A DNA stretch of 64,000 nucleotides from Ixodes scapularis (lineage: Eukaryota; Arthropoda; Arachnida; Ixodida; Ixodidae): contig NW_024609880.1 in assembly GCF_016920785.2 (NCBI RefSeq), positions 61,939,830 through 62,003,829 of the forward strand, written 5' to 3'. Both the position numbers and the translations under genes were made by a program. The notes under the pieces were generated by a model. The model saw only the letters and a list, made by a program, of their open reading frames with translations, did not search any database and was not told the DNA's origin. This document shows positions 1 through 11,399 of this stretch, piece by piece. Every line of letters starts with the position of its first letter. Position 1 is the stretch's first letter.

Positions 1-12
1 CCCCGAGACCCG

Positions 13-35
13 GAGAGAGAGAGAGAGAGAGAGAG
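13..35. repeat. (GA)n microsatellite
   Basis: An uninterrupted GA dinucleotide run of about 23 bases at the start of the window. Confidence 0.95.
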
Positions 36-510
36 CGTGGTCTAGTGCGGTGTCCTCGTCCCGTCGTCCGATAATTGGACGCTGGTCGGAGATTACGCCA
101 GCGGTAGGGAGGACGACAGCAGGGGGAAAAAGACCCTGACGCGCGGGAGCGCGCGCGCGCGTTTCCAAACGCGACTGGAACCAACGGGAATGACGCTCCC
201 CATTCCCCTCTGCCGAGCGGCGCGCGACAGGAAGATCCGAGTGGTCAACGTCGCCCACGTCTAATTGGGGCAGAACGCGATGCCCGAATTGTTGCCCTCG
301 CCCGCACTGGGGTTGCGGGCTCTCCTCTCCGGGGGCCAGGGGTTGCCCACTGCTCTTTCGGTGCGTCGGATTTTGGGCCTCTGGCGACTCGAAGAGCGAA
401 AAGAGGAACAGGCTAAACGGTGGGGACACGCATCGGAATGGGGATTCGATGGGGTCAAATGGGGAGGCGATGTGATGGACGGCGAAGAAAGCCGGGACAG
501 GGGTGAGTGC
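36..510 (+). other. GC- and CpG-rich block, possible first exon or promoter
   Basis: This stretch is markedly richer in G, C and CpG than the AT-rich DNA that follows. It includes alternating GC around 150-160. It ends at a consensus-like 5' splice site (GGG|GTGAGT, GT at 503-504). A plus-strand frame is open from 265 to 516 but has no family resemblance, and the complementary strand is open over much of the same interval, so I do not call a protein. A 5' untranslated exon of a gene running rightward would fit the composition and donor. A CpG-rich repeat would fit equally well. Confidence 0.25.
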
Positions 511-2777
511 GAATAAGTGTACAGGGAATCTGTCTTTTTTTATTAAATAAAAGAGAACATAAAAATAGACACTGTACTCCATACTTGAGGCCGTTGTTCG
601 TAATACATTATCAACAAGTAGCTCTCATTTATCGTCCGCCATAAATAACGATAATATTTGTGCGGGATCGGATAAATGCCCAATATCATTGAGTGCGAGG
701 TACTAATAGTATTTTTGAGGCTCGCCACGTCCTGCATTCCGTAAGCTGTCGTCTATTGCTTATGGAGACTTCGTCACAGCATTCGCTCGTTATGTTAGCC
801 AGGCTGAGGCCACTGCCCCGTGAAATTTTAAAGAACAGGTTATTTCAAAACTATGATTGAAACACAAAACGTATAACTGCTATAATTGCCTTCGTGAATG
901 ATACTTACCAGAATTGTTCTACGGAGATAAGTTGCTACTGCTCTCCGCTACAAAGTACCCAGCCCTTAGAGAATGACAATCGTTTCATCACCTCTCTAAC
1001 AATGTTGACGCCTGGGCGTCGGTTCTGGCTGTTAGAAAATTGTTTCCAGCTTCTAAACGGTTTACCAAAAACTCATTGTTCGTTAATTCGTAAGCCGGCA
1101 AGTCGTTGAATAATGATATTCGTGGTAATGCTCGAAAGACGGCAAGCCCTGCGACTATAAAGATGTCGATAACTATCATAACGTAATATTAACAGTTCTT
1201 TTTTGGTCAAATAAGTAGAGGAGCTTTAGAAGATCAAACTAGAAAGTTCAATGCCAACCAGGTGAAGCGTTGGAACTGCACTCTACGTAAAATAAACACA
1301 AATATCTGAAACCGAAAAAAAAAAAGAAGAGCTGCCGGGGTATAGACGAGAGACAGCGGTGTTTGTGCTCAAAAAACAAACAAAGCGGAAGACAACGCTT
1401 CTCAAACGGATGGATCTCTCGCTCGATGTTGACACTGGGGGGCTATTTCTTTTCAATTCGGCGACCGGCGGTTTTTTGGGCGCTCCCTCCGGGTTTCGCT
1501 GCGCGCACGACGCAGAATGAAACAAGCACTTTATTTCTGGAAGGAACCCGATCGACTCTTCAGGGAGCATTAGTTTTTGCGACGCCACGGATTCTAACTG
1601 TAGCCAAGCTCGAACGTTGCTGCTGTATCAAACCGCCGGCCGGTTGCTTCGGCAAACATGTGGCTTAAGGAAAAAAAAAAGGTAAAATAAATTTTAAATA
1701 TTTTATTTAAAGGGGCACGGAAACGGAGGTTTCGCTCTTATTTCGTTACTTAGCGATGTTCCGTGTTATGATACTAGCTCGGGAACATGCATCTTCAATC
1801 AGAGAACGTGAAAAAAAAAAAATATTCTTAAACACAAATTATGTGATTGCCAATCCCACTTGGTAGATGTCTTTTGAAGTTTCATCGAAGCGTCGTTACG
1901 CCATTTGTCTGACAGAACGGCGTAGCTTTGCGGAAGTACTGCTCACTCGTGTAGACACTTTCGCCAAGAAGGCAACTGGAACGCCTCGGCTGATGAAGCC
2001 TCCGTACAGTCAGCAAAGTTTAACTAAAACTCTAATTACAACAAGAACTTAACTACAGTTAGGCTTAACCGCAGCTACCACACAATAGTCGCGGGCACCG
2101 TTCTGTGGTAACGCAGTCGAAGCTATGGGCGCACGTGCGGTTACGGATCCTGAGCGCCCACCAGAGCTGGGCAACCTCACTCTTCACTTGTTTTAAGAAT
2201 TTAGTGGGATAACTGTGGTCTAGCGTAACTGAAGTTACGGGTAACTTAACTGCGGTTAAGGCTGCCCGTGCAACTGGATTTTCAATAATCTTGCACGAGA
2301 AACAAAAACAAACAACCGAACAAAAATGGAAAATAACTGTGATCTTAGTCCAGCCGTGCAGCCCCCCATGGACATGCATTCGGAAAATGCGTGCTCTGTT
2401 CTTATGTGACTAACCTTAAATAGCTACAGTGTGTATTTGGCGAGGTTCACCGTTGTCCCTATAATGTCTCGTCTTTATTGTAGTCTCCATACACGTAATC
2501 TTCGTGGCAATATATGCTGATAGTTAATCGTGCGCACACCTCCAATCAGCTCCGTGATGAGCCCGGTTGACAACCAGAGGATGAAGAGCAGCGCTACTGT
2601 AGTCACTGACAGAATGAGAATAGCGAGGACGGTCTTTCAAATACCCGAGACCCAGCACGCGCTCCCTGCCTTCCAGCGTGCTTTCACCGTGTGCTCACCA
2701 TCGCAGCTCACAAGACGCCGGAGTTCCATCGAATCTAGGAAGTTCCTAGAGCAGACGGGGCGCGGGCTTTATACCAT
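511..2777. other. Non-coding stretch, nothing recognised
   Basis: AT-rich sequence with short A and T tracts. Short semi-palindromic CTTAACYGCAG motifs sit near 2068 and 2246 in opposite orientations, but they are too short to call an element. No frame shows a recognisable domain. Confidence 0.5.
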
Positions 2778-2898
2778 TAGAGCCCACGAATCAAGAGGGC
2801 CGACATTAGTGCGCCGACAGTAGAGCGCCACGTCGTTAGAGCGCGCGACACTAGAGTGCTGCGACGTTAGCGCGCGCGACTCGAGCGCAGCAACATTA
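2778..2898 (+). repeat. Degenerate minisatellite, unit about TTAGAGCGCGCGACA
   Basis: About eight imperfect copies of a 13-16 base unit of the form TTAGAGCGCGCGACA follow one another, with variants such as TAGAGCGCCACG and TAGAGTGCTGCGACG. The same unit recurs in reverse complement at 5813-5944. The array stops where the inverted repeat at 2898 starts. Confidence 0.75.
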
Positions 2899-4422
2899 GA
2901 GAGTTTTAGAATAGCGCACGCTGAAGCTTTGCGCACGCAAAGAATAGCGTCGTCGACACTGCGCATGTTCCGAACGCAAACCAGGTTTTGCGCTTTGCGT
3001 GCGCAATTTTAGCGTGCGCTGTTAGACACTTTTAGTTGGGCGTACGCAGGAAACTTGCGTACGCAACCTTCGGTGCGTTGCGTACGCAGCAAGTGGCGCG
3101 TCCACGACACTTTTGGTTCGACGCGTTTGACGTGCGTTAGCGTTCTTCCAACTGGATATATAAAACGGACCCGCAGATGCTTTATAGTGTATTTTAGCGC
3201 CATCTAGCGCTAGAGGAAAGAACTGTTTTTTCAATCTTTCAAGTATCGACCAAAAGTAGCCAAGCCAAGCCGTAGGCTTAGCCGGTTCCTTCGTTCTGTT
3301 GTACGGTGATTTATCGCAATGCCTCCAAGAAGTATCTTGTCAAACCCCCAAGTTGCCTCAATGTTGACGTGGGCGGAGATCGGCGATCTTGTGACGCTTA
3401 AAGTGTGACCGCAGTTACGCAGCTATTTCACTCTGGACGAGTTGGAATAAAGATGAGGTGCAGCAGGGAGTCCGAACTCCTCAGTTCGAACCACCCGCGC
3501 ACACCGCGGGAGCTGAACGGCTTGCTGAGAACTGCCTTGAGCCTTACGGCTATTTCTTCCCATTGGTCCGGGTTCCTGAACGGATCACTGGCTTGCACTT
3601 CCAGCAGCAGCGCTATATCCACTTTCAGCGTATAAAACACGCGATTTCCATTAGGAGCGGCGTCGTTTCCACAGCCGTTTTCCGTGGCAGCAGCCATCTT
3701 GAAATGCGCTCTCGTTCGGCCGAGATCTCGCGAGACCGTCCCGCAGTGGCCCGCGGGACCCGCACGCAACGTCTGACTGCGTGCGTACGCACGCCGGCAG
3801 CACAACGTTACGTTACGTTCTGCGCACGCGCACTCGCGGCCCGCAACGTGCCTGCGTACGCAAGCTCGTTGCGTACGCCGAACTATTATTTCTCGGAAAT
3901 AGCGTGCGTACGCAAAGAGTCTTTGCGCTTCTCCAAGGAGGATTCGCGATGACAAGTTGGCTAAAGCCAAGACGAGCAGAGTTAAAAAAATGGCGGCTTG
4001 CAGGATTATGTTGGCGGCTGCGTTGGCGGCGTCGTGAGTGCAAGGTCGGCGGCGTCGTGAGTGTAGGGTCGGCGACATCCTCGCGACTGCGGTTTTCAAT
4101 ACGCGACGACATTGTACTCGGTTTGGCAACAATCACCGGCAACTTGATGCTTGCGACGCGCGAACATTTCTCGGCGAAGGTCAGTACACGAGACCTCTCT
4201 TGCCGAGGCGACGCAAGCGGACACGATCGGTCAACCACTCGCGCCGCATTCTCAAGTTTAAACAAATCTAAAATGCTACTCTGGACCAGGAAACTTTTTT
4301 TTTCTGAAGTTACAGCATTTCGTGTGTGAAATAAAAATTGTGACTGTATCTTGGTGGCGTTGCAAGCGCGAGCTCATAGGGCTTTTGCGTCGCGACGGAG
4401 AAACGCTATTCTAAAACTCTCT
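2898..4422. mobile_element. TIR-bounded 1.5 kb element with Myb/SANT-like domain
   Basis: A 19-base sequence, AGAGAGTTTTAGAATAGCG (2898-2916), recurs as its exact reverse complement at 4404-4422, enclosing about 1.5 kb. Subterminal DNA on both sides is full of GTGCGTACGCAA-type short palindromes (about 2930-3090 and 3760-3930). The minus strand inside holds a frame with a Myb/SANT-like DNA-binding domain (see the CDS entry). No DDE transposase domain is visible. The termini resemble those of short elements at 4505 and 29090, which share the GGGAGTTTT stem. PIF/Harbinger-type elements pair a transposase with a Myb/SANT protein, so a truncated relative is possible; this is inference. No clean target duplication is visible, and an alternative right end lies at 4500. 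Confidence 0.5.
3428..3697 (-). CDS. Myb/SANT-like DNA-binding domain protein, fragment
   Basis: I do not know a named gene here. The minus-strand frame can be opened further upstream (to 4132), but I prefer the ATG at 3697-3695 because it lies in an AAGATGGCTGC context and everything upstream is compositionally simple. The resulting 89 residues hold a pattern typical of Myb/SANT-like domains in transposon-associated arthropod proteins: VDIALLLEV at about 26-34, DPFRNPDQWEEIAVRL at about 38-53, then KPFSSRGVR at about 59-67. After that helix the pattern breaks. A short near-duplication (GTTCGAACT then GTTCGGACT) and likely indels disturb the expected LLL-rich helix, and the frame stops soon after. 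I read it as a decayed DNA-binding protein of the surrounding element rather than a host gene. Family assignment is by eye only. Confidence 0.45.
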   Translation of the reverse strand: MAAATENGCGNDAAPNGNRVFYTLKVDIALLLEVQASDPFRNPDQWEEIAVRLKAVLSKPFSSRGVRGWFELRSSDSLLHLIFIPTRPE

Positions 4423-4486
4423 CGCGTCGCGTGCGCTAATACAAGCGCTAAATTTAGCGCTAGGGTGCGCTAAAATTGCGTACATT

Positions 4487-4703
4487 ATTCTAAAACTCCC
4501 TATTAGGGAGGTTTCGTAGATTATTTTCGCCGTCCCGCAACGCTCTCCGCACCACGCTGCGATATTCGAAACCCTACAGTCAAGGCTATCGGCGCGCAGG
4601 CGCAGTAGCGGCTTCTTCGTTGCGGAGGGATTAGCGGAGGGGGAAACGTGGTCTACGAAAACTCCCTATTAGGGAGTTTTCGTAGACCACGTTTTCCTCT
4701 CCG
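4487..4703. mobile_element. ATT-flanked MITE (4505-4667) with adjoining terminus
   Basis: The element AGGGAGGTTTCGTAGA...TCTACGAAAACTCCCT spans 4505-4667 and is flanked by ATT on both sides. Immediately after the right ATT, a second left terminus begins at 4671, so the junction 4644-4694 forms a near-perfect palindrome with 24-base arms around a central ATT. A third terminus-like motif, ATTCTAAAACTCCC, abuts on the left (4487-4500). A second full copy lies at 21508-21662; its interior matches this one in reverse orientation (CGAAGACGCCACTGCTGCGC). This looks like serial insertion of related elements into each other's ends. Confidence 0.7.
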
Positions 4704-4837
4704 GCATCGCGTGTTTTATGTAAAATTGGCAAGGATTTAGGCTGCGGAATTCAGAAATATTGCGAAATGAGTCGACGAAATTTCTGCGCGTGACAAACCA
4801 AAAAAATGTTACATAAAGCTAACAGAAAAAAAAAAAA

Positions 4838-5230
4838 AAAACTTTTAGCCTTTCCACTTTGGCGAAGAAGGAAAAGCAGCGGAGCTGTAGCTTCTGTTCT
4901 CGGCGGTGGCTTTCCAGGCGAGCGATGTGCTCAAGTGCTCGACGCAGTGTAACTTCAGGTAATAGCGGCCTCGCGGCGGTTACGAAACCATTCGCGCTGC
5001 TGCGCACTTCGCCGCTCATTCCGTTCCCGCTCTTCTTCCCCCAATAAATGTTGCTGCGATCTATGAACGACGGCGGCAAGCGGACAACCGGCAAACACAA
5101 CACTCTGGACAGCTACCGCCATCTATGAGCGACGGCGGAATCCAGAGTTTTGTGTCGACATATCTTTGCGGGGGACACGATCCTGGGGAAACTAGCCCTT
5201 AACAGCTCCGCCGTAAAAACAACACTGCAG
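4838..5230 (+). repeat. Dispersed repeat C, copy 1
   Basis: Begins near CCTTTCCACTTTGGCGAAGA and ends near GGGGAAACTAGCCCTTAACA. It contains a CCATCTATGAGCGACGGCGG segment and a TTTGTGTCGACAT segment. Two further copies with the same start, middle and end lie at 40645-41115 and 63093-63342. I see no tRNA-like head and no protein. An unclassified SINE or MITE-like family is the simplest reading. Confidence 0.7.
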
Positions 5231-5812
5231 CTGAACTAGCTTCATTGGTTCTTTGATTTCGTATATCACAAATTTGCAGGGAAGATTTTCCCGTATCCGT
5301 CAATACACTGGAAAGATCTGCATCCGATAAAACTGCGCTGAGCTTTCCTTCGATGAGTTTTTAACTGATACTTTTTAGCAGTTAGCTTTCTTCATTACGG
5401 ACATGGACGTCAAATTACCATTTAAACTTATGCGAGGGACGTCTAAATAGCCACCAAATGGATCGGAGCCCAAATGCTTGTCAAGAATAGACCAAATATA
5501 GCAGAAAGGAAACTATTTATAGTATATCCACGAGGCGCACCGCAGCACTGTGAAGAAATCTTAGAGACTCGCTGCTCCACTCAACTGCAAACTTTCCTGG
5601 TACCTACAAGCCCCAGCCCACTCCCTTGGCCCCTTTTCTTGGTTAGAAATTGGTTAGAAAGAGTCGTACTTGATTTATTTTTATTTTTTCTTAAAGGCAT
5701 ATTCAATCAATCAAAAATCGCCAATTTTTCAATCCGATGAGTCACACAATTTTGTTCTGTCTGTGGAGCGGCGGGTACGTCACACAGTTTGCGGTGTTCG
5801 CTCAAATCGGGT

Positions 5813-5944
5813 GCGCTCTCGTGTCGCGCGCTCAACTGGCCGTGCGCTCTCGTGACGTGCGCTCTAGTGTCCAGCGCGCTACTGTCGCAGCGCCCTCGTG
5901 TCGCGCGCTCTAACGTCGGCGCTCTAGTGTCGCGTGCTCTAAAG
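5813..5944 (-). repeat. Degenerate minisatellite, inverted copy
   Basis: Imperfect units of the form TGTCGCGCGCTCTAA, the reverse complement of the array at 2778-2898. The two arrays face each other across about 2.9 kb that contains the SANT-like element and repeat C copy 1. Confidence 0.7.
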
Positions 5945-8550
5945 GCGCCCTCTCCAACAGAAATACCCCCTGCTAGGGTGCCTTCATGTTCGCTCTGCTT
6001 AGGGTGGAGACATCTTGCCATTTTGTCCCACACGTTTATTTTTCTTTTTTGTTCAGAAGCGCGTGAAAGAGCGTGTCCCTGCACGCGTTTGTGGCGCTGA
6101 CTGTGCTATGGCGACATTTTGTTTTTGTCGATTTCTTTGTATTTTCCCCGTGAGCGCGTGCTGTCGGCATCGGGAACTATAAAGGGTGGCATCACCCTAA
6201 ACAGAAGGACATTGAGGCACCCTACCCCCTGCTGTTATCATCCCGGCAGTCACTATACACCTTTTCCACAGGGGCACAGTCATCTTGAATGTCGTCACTT
6301 CTCGTATGCGTTAAATCATCGTTGTGCTCTCTCCACGCCGCTGGAAGGGATGCACGAAAAATGCGTGCCTGTCACACGTTCTTGTTTCGCTTACCTATAT
6401 TTTTTTTCCCGCGTATTCCAGGTAAATGTTTGAATATTTTTTCGTCCGGCATACCAGATGCGGAACCCACGTGACTGAAGACGAAAGGAAACGCAAAACC
6501 TCTATAGGGCCTGCATTGTCGAGGATGAGCACATCAAAAGCAGATAACCCGTGTTGGGAAATAGCCATCTTTACTATTTTTACTTACTGCATTTTATTTT
6601 CAATTTAGGTCATCGCTTATTTCTGGATATTCAAAATATTAAAAGAAATAAGCGGAAGCTAGTAGTTTAAAACATTCTATACTCGTTTCACAAGAGAAAA
6701 ATGACTTTTCGAATGTTGTCCATGCGTTGCGAGAAGTGGTTCACACTGAGGTTTGTTAATAAAAAAAGCAGGAAAAATTTTGACTTTTGAAACAAGTACG
6801 TCTGAATAAAAAGAAAAAACAACGTAGAGCCAATTTATGATGCATCTATATATATATATCTTATTTCAACACATGGAGGAGTAAATTAGTACCACTCCAT
6901 GGGAGCCGGACGTTTTTCACTACGGTTTCCGAGTTGAATACGAATGTAGAGTGGATTCCTACCACTAGGTTTGATAGCAGTCTCCGTCCGAAAATACGGC
7001 GGACATTTATTTAGACTAAAAAATACGCGAGCGATATTATATATGTACTTACTCATGTCCAGAATAGGAACTCAGTGTAGGAGTGAAGTTAGGAAGCACT
7101 CTAAAACACTGTAGGCGCATCTTCACCAGAGAACGCGGAAAGCCATGTTATGGTCGTATACAAGATAGTTTCCGCGAAAAATGAGGCAGGAAAAGCTTAC
7201 CAACCTACAAATTAAGACTGCCGTGTTACAGCTGGTGTAACTATTCGCATTGTCACATCTTGTTTATTGTGTAGTTCAACCTAAGTAACTTAAAGCTTTA
7301 TGTGGAAACGCATTTTGTCGTGGCACCACGGTGCTGCAATTCTCACAAAAGCCGCTGAATAAATATTTACACAAAGTATTGGGGATTTTGACGTGCAACT
7401 TCTTCCACTGCAATGGCAGTAGTCAGAGAAACGTCGAGGAAGGCTTTTTCCTCGACGCATCAAAGTAACATTCTTCATGTCCCTGGTACTAAAGCCGGAA
7501 GTCATTCAAACGCAATAATCAAATCAACACTCTAATGGAAAGGAGCCGACAGCTTTATAAATTTAATTAGTTTTGCTTCGTGGCACGCTCAAATAAATTT
7601 TTGCATAGTCCGCTGTTTCAGACACTAAGATCGATCGGAGTTGTTCAGTGCCACGTAAAGATCGCAGACATGGCGAAAACAATGCCAACATCGTCGAAGT
7701 TTGTAACTAAACTGCATTATTAATAACGAAACTTTAATATATGCTTAAAGCAAAGAGTCAATAAAAGCGTGAATTCCGCTTTTCTGGGGCAGTCCTTTAC
7801 GCAACATATAACGACTGTAAAACTGTCGAAAGGGGTGACAGCGCGGAATCATTGTAGAAGCGCTGGCGCGCGCGTTCCAACCAGACGGATTAAACAGCAA
7901 ACGAACGACAGATTTCTATGAATTTATTTTCTGTCTTTGTATTTATTTATTTCTTATTTCATCCCTCTTTCTCTCTCGCTCCTTATCTATCTCTCTATCT
8001 TTCGTTCTTCTTTATCTTTTTTTCTGTTTTTTTTTTATGCATTTTAAGAGGAGATTTTCTTTTATATCCACGACATCTCTAGATGTAGGATTTCGTCCCC
8101 GGGCTGGCTTTGAAGCCAGCCCACGCGTGCTTGTGTTTTTACGTCTGGCAAAAATGGGAACCAGTGACGATCACCGAGTTTTGATTCCCATTGCGAAAAA
8201 TCAAAAACAAACAAACTCAGTTTCTCCCGGCAGAGAGGGACCGACGAAACTAGAAGAGGCAGAGAACAAGTATATGTGAAAGCGCAACATTTTTGAAAAG
8301 GGAAACATGTACGTCATTATTAGAGAGAACGAAGAAAAAAGAAACCTAAAGCGTAAACAGAACTTATACATTTGCGCTTGCTGGAAGGTGCGCTAATGAT
8401 GAAGCTCGGAGATTAGCGAAAAATCTCGTGCCTTTGCGATAGAAACAAAGGAAAAAAACGCGCCAATGCGAAATAAATGGGGATTCATTAAACAGCAACC
8501 CCGAAATCTAAAAAAAGAAAACAACACCGGGGGATTAATTCTCCCGAAGA
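5945..8550. other. Non-coding stretch with low-complexity tracts
   Basis: No recognisable gene. It holds a short TA run near 6848, a pyrimidine-rich tract with TCTCTATC-type repeats near 7965-8035, and several A or T homopolymers. A minus-strand frame at 7290-7505 is open but matches nothing I know. Confidence 0.5.
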
Positions 8551-11100
8551 AAATCTAAATGGCCAGTAAAGAGCAAGAAGTAAGCTCTCGGGCGGAAGAC
8601 ATCAAAGCGGTCCTGTATATGCATGGGCACAGGGAGCGCTTTTTCGGCAATGAGTGCTCACAGAAGTATACTTTGTACGAAACGGCACGCCCAGAGCCGT
8701 CGTTGATTGAGAGAGTTCTCGGAAGGCCGTTTTCCGACACTCTTTCCTCCTACCTTACCTTCTGGAAAAGCGGTCCTAGCGGGACCCGAAAATGAATCGG
8801 CCGAGCTGCCACATCGCCAGCAGAAAAGTAGCACGTCTTCGACGTATATCCCCCCCGCGCTCACGGGGCATTGTTTCGACTCAATTTACAGCTTTTAACA
8901 GTCTTTGTACATCTGCCAGTGTTTCCAACTGCTCAATTAAGGTCATGTGGTTTACGGGTTGCGTTTTGGTTTTGGCGATGGAAAGTGCAAGAAAGAGGGG
9001 ATGGCGTCAATCGCCTGCTAGCGTCTCTAAGCTTTGCTCACCCTTGTTTGGTGCTCGTCCTTTTTCGTCCGTTTGCTATATCCAAATAGACCGATTGTGC
9101 ATAAACACACACACACACACACATACACACAACACACACAAAGGCGACAAGCACCGTGAGTGGTGACGAGGCACTTTTGGCTCTGGTAACGTTCGGCCGT
9201 GGTTGGAATTAATGTGAAACGTAGAGTATACACCAACACAGTGTTCAGCAGTAAGCCCGCGTTTGCCCACACCGCGTGTGAGCATTGCGCGTGCGCAAAA
9301 ACCCGATTCCCGCGAGGTAAAGCTTCTGCGCAAGCGCAGTGCCGACGGCAGCGCCACCACAGTGGCGTGACGTCAGAGACTTGAGTTAGTCTATAACGGC
9401 CCAAGAAACGCAGGGCTTGGCTCAATGTTCGCGCTTCTTGCTTTATGATTCGTTCCTTGAACGCTTTATCTGATGCAGCACTCTTATTGTCGGCGGAATG
9501 ATGCTGATTAGGTGGCTTGGACTCATTGCGTTGTTTTTAGGCTGTCAGTAACCATATAGTTCGTAATGCGCTGCACTTTGGTAGTAAGGTGGTGGTAAGG
9601 TGGCGACCTCTTGTGTATTCATATCGGAAACAAGGGGCTTTAAGCGCTTCGAGCGGCATTCGGAAGATGAAACATCATTCACCCCCCCCTGCCGAACGAG
9701 AAATCGCGGTGTTTATTGGGCCTTCTATGTTAGAGAAAGCTAGAGATTGGCGTAGGATTTCTCGATCTCAGAAAGACAAGGGCGTGACCTAAATACTAGA
9801 AAACAATCATGTAAAAAAAGGGAAGGAGGAGAGATAAGTGGGGGTTCTGGTTTACGACCAACGAAGTAGACTCGCGGACGGTTCGGTGTGGCTGTGTTTG
9901 ACGCAAATACCAAATAAAATTCAAATTTGAGACTTTTTTCTCGGCATGCTCGGGTGTTTCGTCATCAAAGCCCAGCTCAATTTCGGGTATTTTTGGTTTT
10001 CTTCGATTTCGATAAAACCGGCTCATGGGATAATTTTCGGGGTTTATCGGTATTTACTGAAAACAAGAAACCCTAGTTATAAAGGGGTAGGCGTGAGAGA
10101 CATACGACATCACGATGACTGTCATCCTCATTATTTCGCGCGGTCAAATATGGCTGACCACGTGTTTCGTGACACTCATCTGCCCCGTCCCTCGTTTTAA
10201 ATAATAATAATAACATTAACTTTATTGTCTTCTTCAATTCAAAGGATTGAGCCCGTCAAAGCCTGTAAGGCTAGTATTAGGACGGTCTATACAACAGTGG
10301 ACACTCCTGACTGCGAGCGCGTGTTATACTTTTAATATTTGTGCACACCGACGCGCCTCCACCGATCGTTTTTTTTGTTTTTAATCATACATTACTCGTA
10401 ATTTGAATCGGGTTAAAAAAAAACTCCATACGTTTATTGCCTAATGGTTTGTTTCAGCTGTGCGCTGCGATCATCGGCGTTGGGTTCTATCCGCTTGTTT
10501 CCCCCGTGACGGCACCAAATAAAACATTCGCTCACCTCCGCCGGGAGGGGCCGCCAGAAACAACACGCGGAAGAGTAAAAGAGTGACAGGGAAACGGTTC
10601 AGAGAAAGAGAGAGAAAGAGACCAGACGGAAGAGAAAGGAGAATAGGGAAGCGCAGCGGGAAAAGAGGATTTTCTCATCCGGAGAAAATCCGCTTGGCAA
10701 TGTGCCCTAATTAAAAGAAACGAGCACCGGTGGGGGCCCGACAATGATTTGCAGAGCTTGCATCACGGATCTGTACTAGCGCTAGACTGAGTGCGCCAGA
10801 CAAGGCAATGGGGGCGCATTGTGAAGCGCCATTTTGTATCCAGTGCGTGTTCCTCGAGTCCGCCTCGTCTTTGCTCGTCCGTGTGTGCTTTCAAAGCTGT
10901 GTAACGGTCCACTTCGAATGCCGAATCGTTTGTATGATCGGTTGCAGGGCGGCTGCCGAAAGTCGTTAAAAGTATATTTCTGAAAGAGCGTTTTCAAAAG
11001 AGAATTAACTCTCAAAGCACTCAAAAATGCACTCGTAGTTTCTTCACTAGTCAATAGACAATACTAAGAGGAATACCAAGTAACACTCCATTAGAGGCCC
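8551..11100. other. Mostly non-coding; CA microsatellite and weak ORFs
   Basis: A CA-rich microsatellite runs from about 9104 to 9139. GC-rich DNA at 9280-9370 contains GTGCGCAAA- and GCGCAAGCGC-type NRF-1-like motifs. A TAA run lies at 10201-10214. A minus-strand donor-like site (GGCGGAG|GTGAGC) at 10532-10538 follows a pyrimidine-rich stretch that could be an untranslated exon. Open frames at 8559-8795 and 10532-10744 show no domain. Confidence 0.4.
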
Positions 11101-11278
11101 CAGCGGTCCCCGATGGAGTAGGCAGGCCGCCCCTTGTGCGGGCTGTTCCATGTTGCTTCCCCACGTGACTAGATTAGCTGCAGCAAATGCCACCAGTCGA
11201 GCGCGTGCCCAAGAAAGCAGCGCGCTCCCGCGTTATGCACAAGTGTGATAATTAATGTACTTACATTCCAGCCACGTG

Positions 11279-11355
11279 AACATTCATTGGGAAAAGTTAT
11301 GTTGTGCACAGAGTCCCGATATGCTTCGGGCAATGTTGGAGTTTGGCTATTTCCG
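11279..11355 (-). CDS. Candidate exon ending in a GTAAGT donor
   Basis: I do not recognise a gene. On the minus strand an open frame runs into the donor AAT|GTAAGT (intron GT near 11273-11272). The last residues before it read HNITFPNECSRGWN, with an in-frame ATG some 30-35 codons upstream. The region upstream is GC-rich and could be a 5' leader. Support is one good donor and an open frame, with no independent acceptor, so it may be chance. The plus strand of the same interval is also open, which weakens the case. Boundaries are approximate. Confidence 0.2.
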
Positions 11356-11399
11356 CCAGCGCCCCTCATTGTCCGCGAACTCGAACCCAAACATTCACC

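Noticed and set aside
2055..2267. Inverted-repeat element from CTTAACYGCAG motifs
   Set aside because: Only 12-14 bases match, and each motif is itself semi-palindromic.
3698..4132. N-terminal extension of the SANT-like frame to 234 codons
   Set aside because: It crosses simple, palindrome-rich DNA and has no domain. The ATG at 3697 has a better context.
8658..8864. Minus-strand exon ending at CAGAAG|GTAAGG near 8755
   Set aside because: The donor is good, but no pyrimidine-rich acceptor lies upstream and the alternative frame is equally open.
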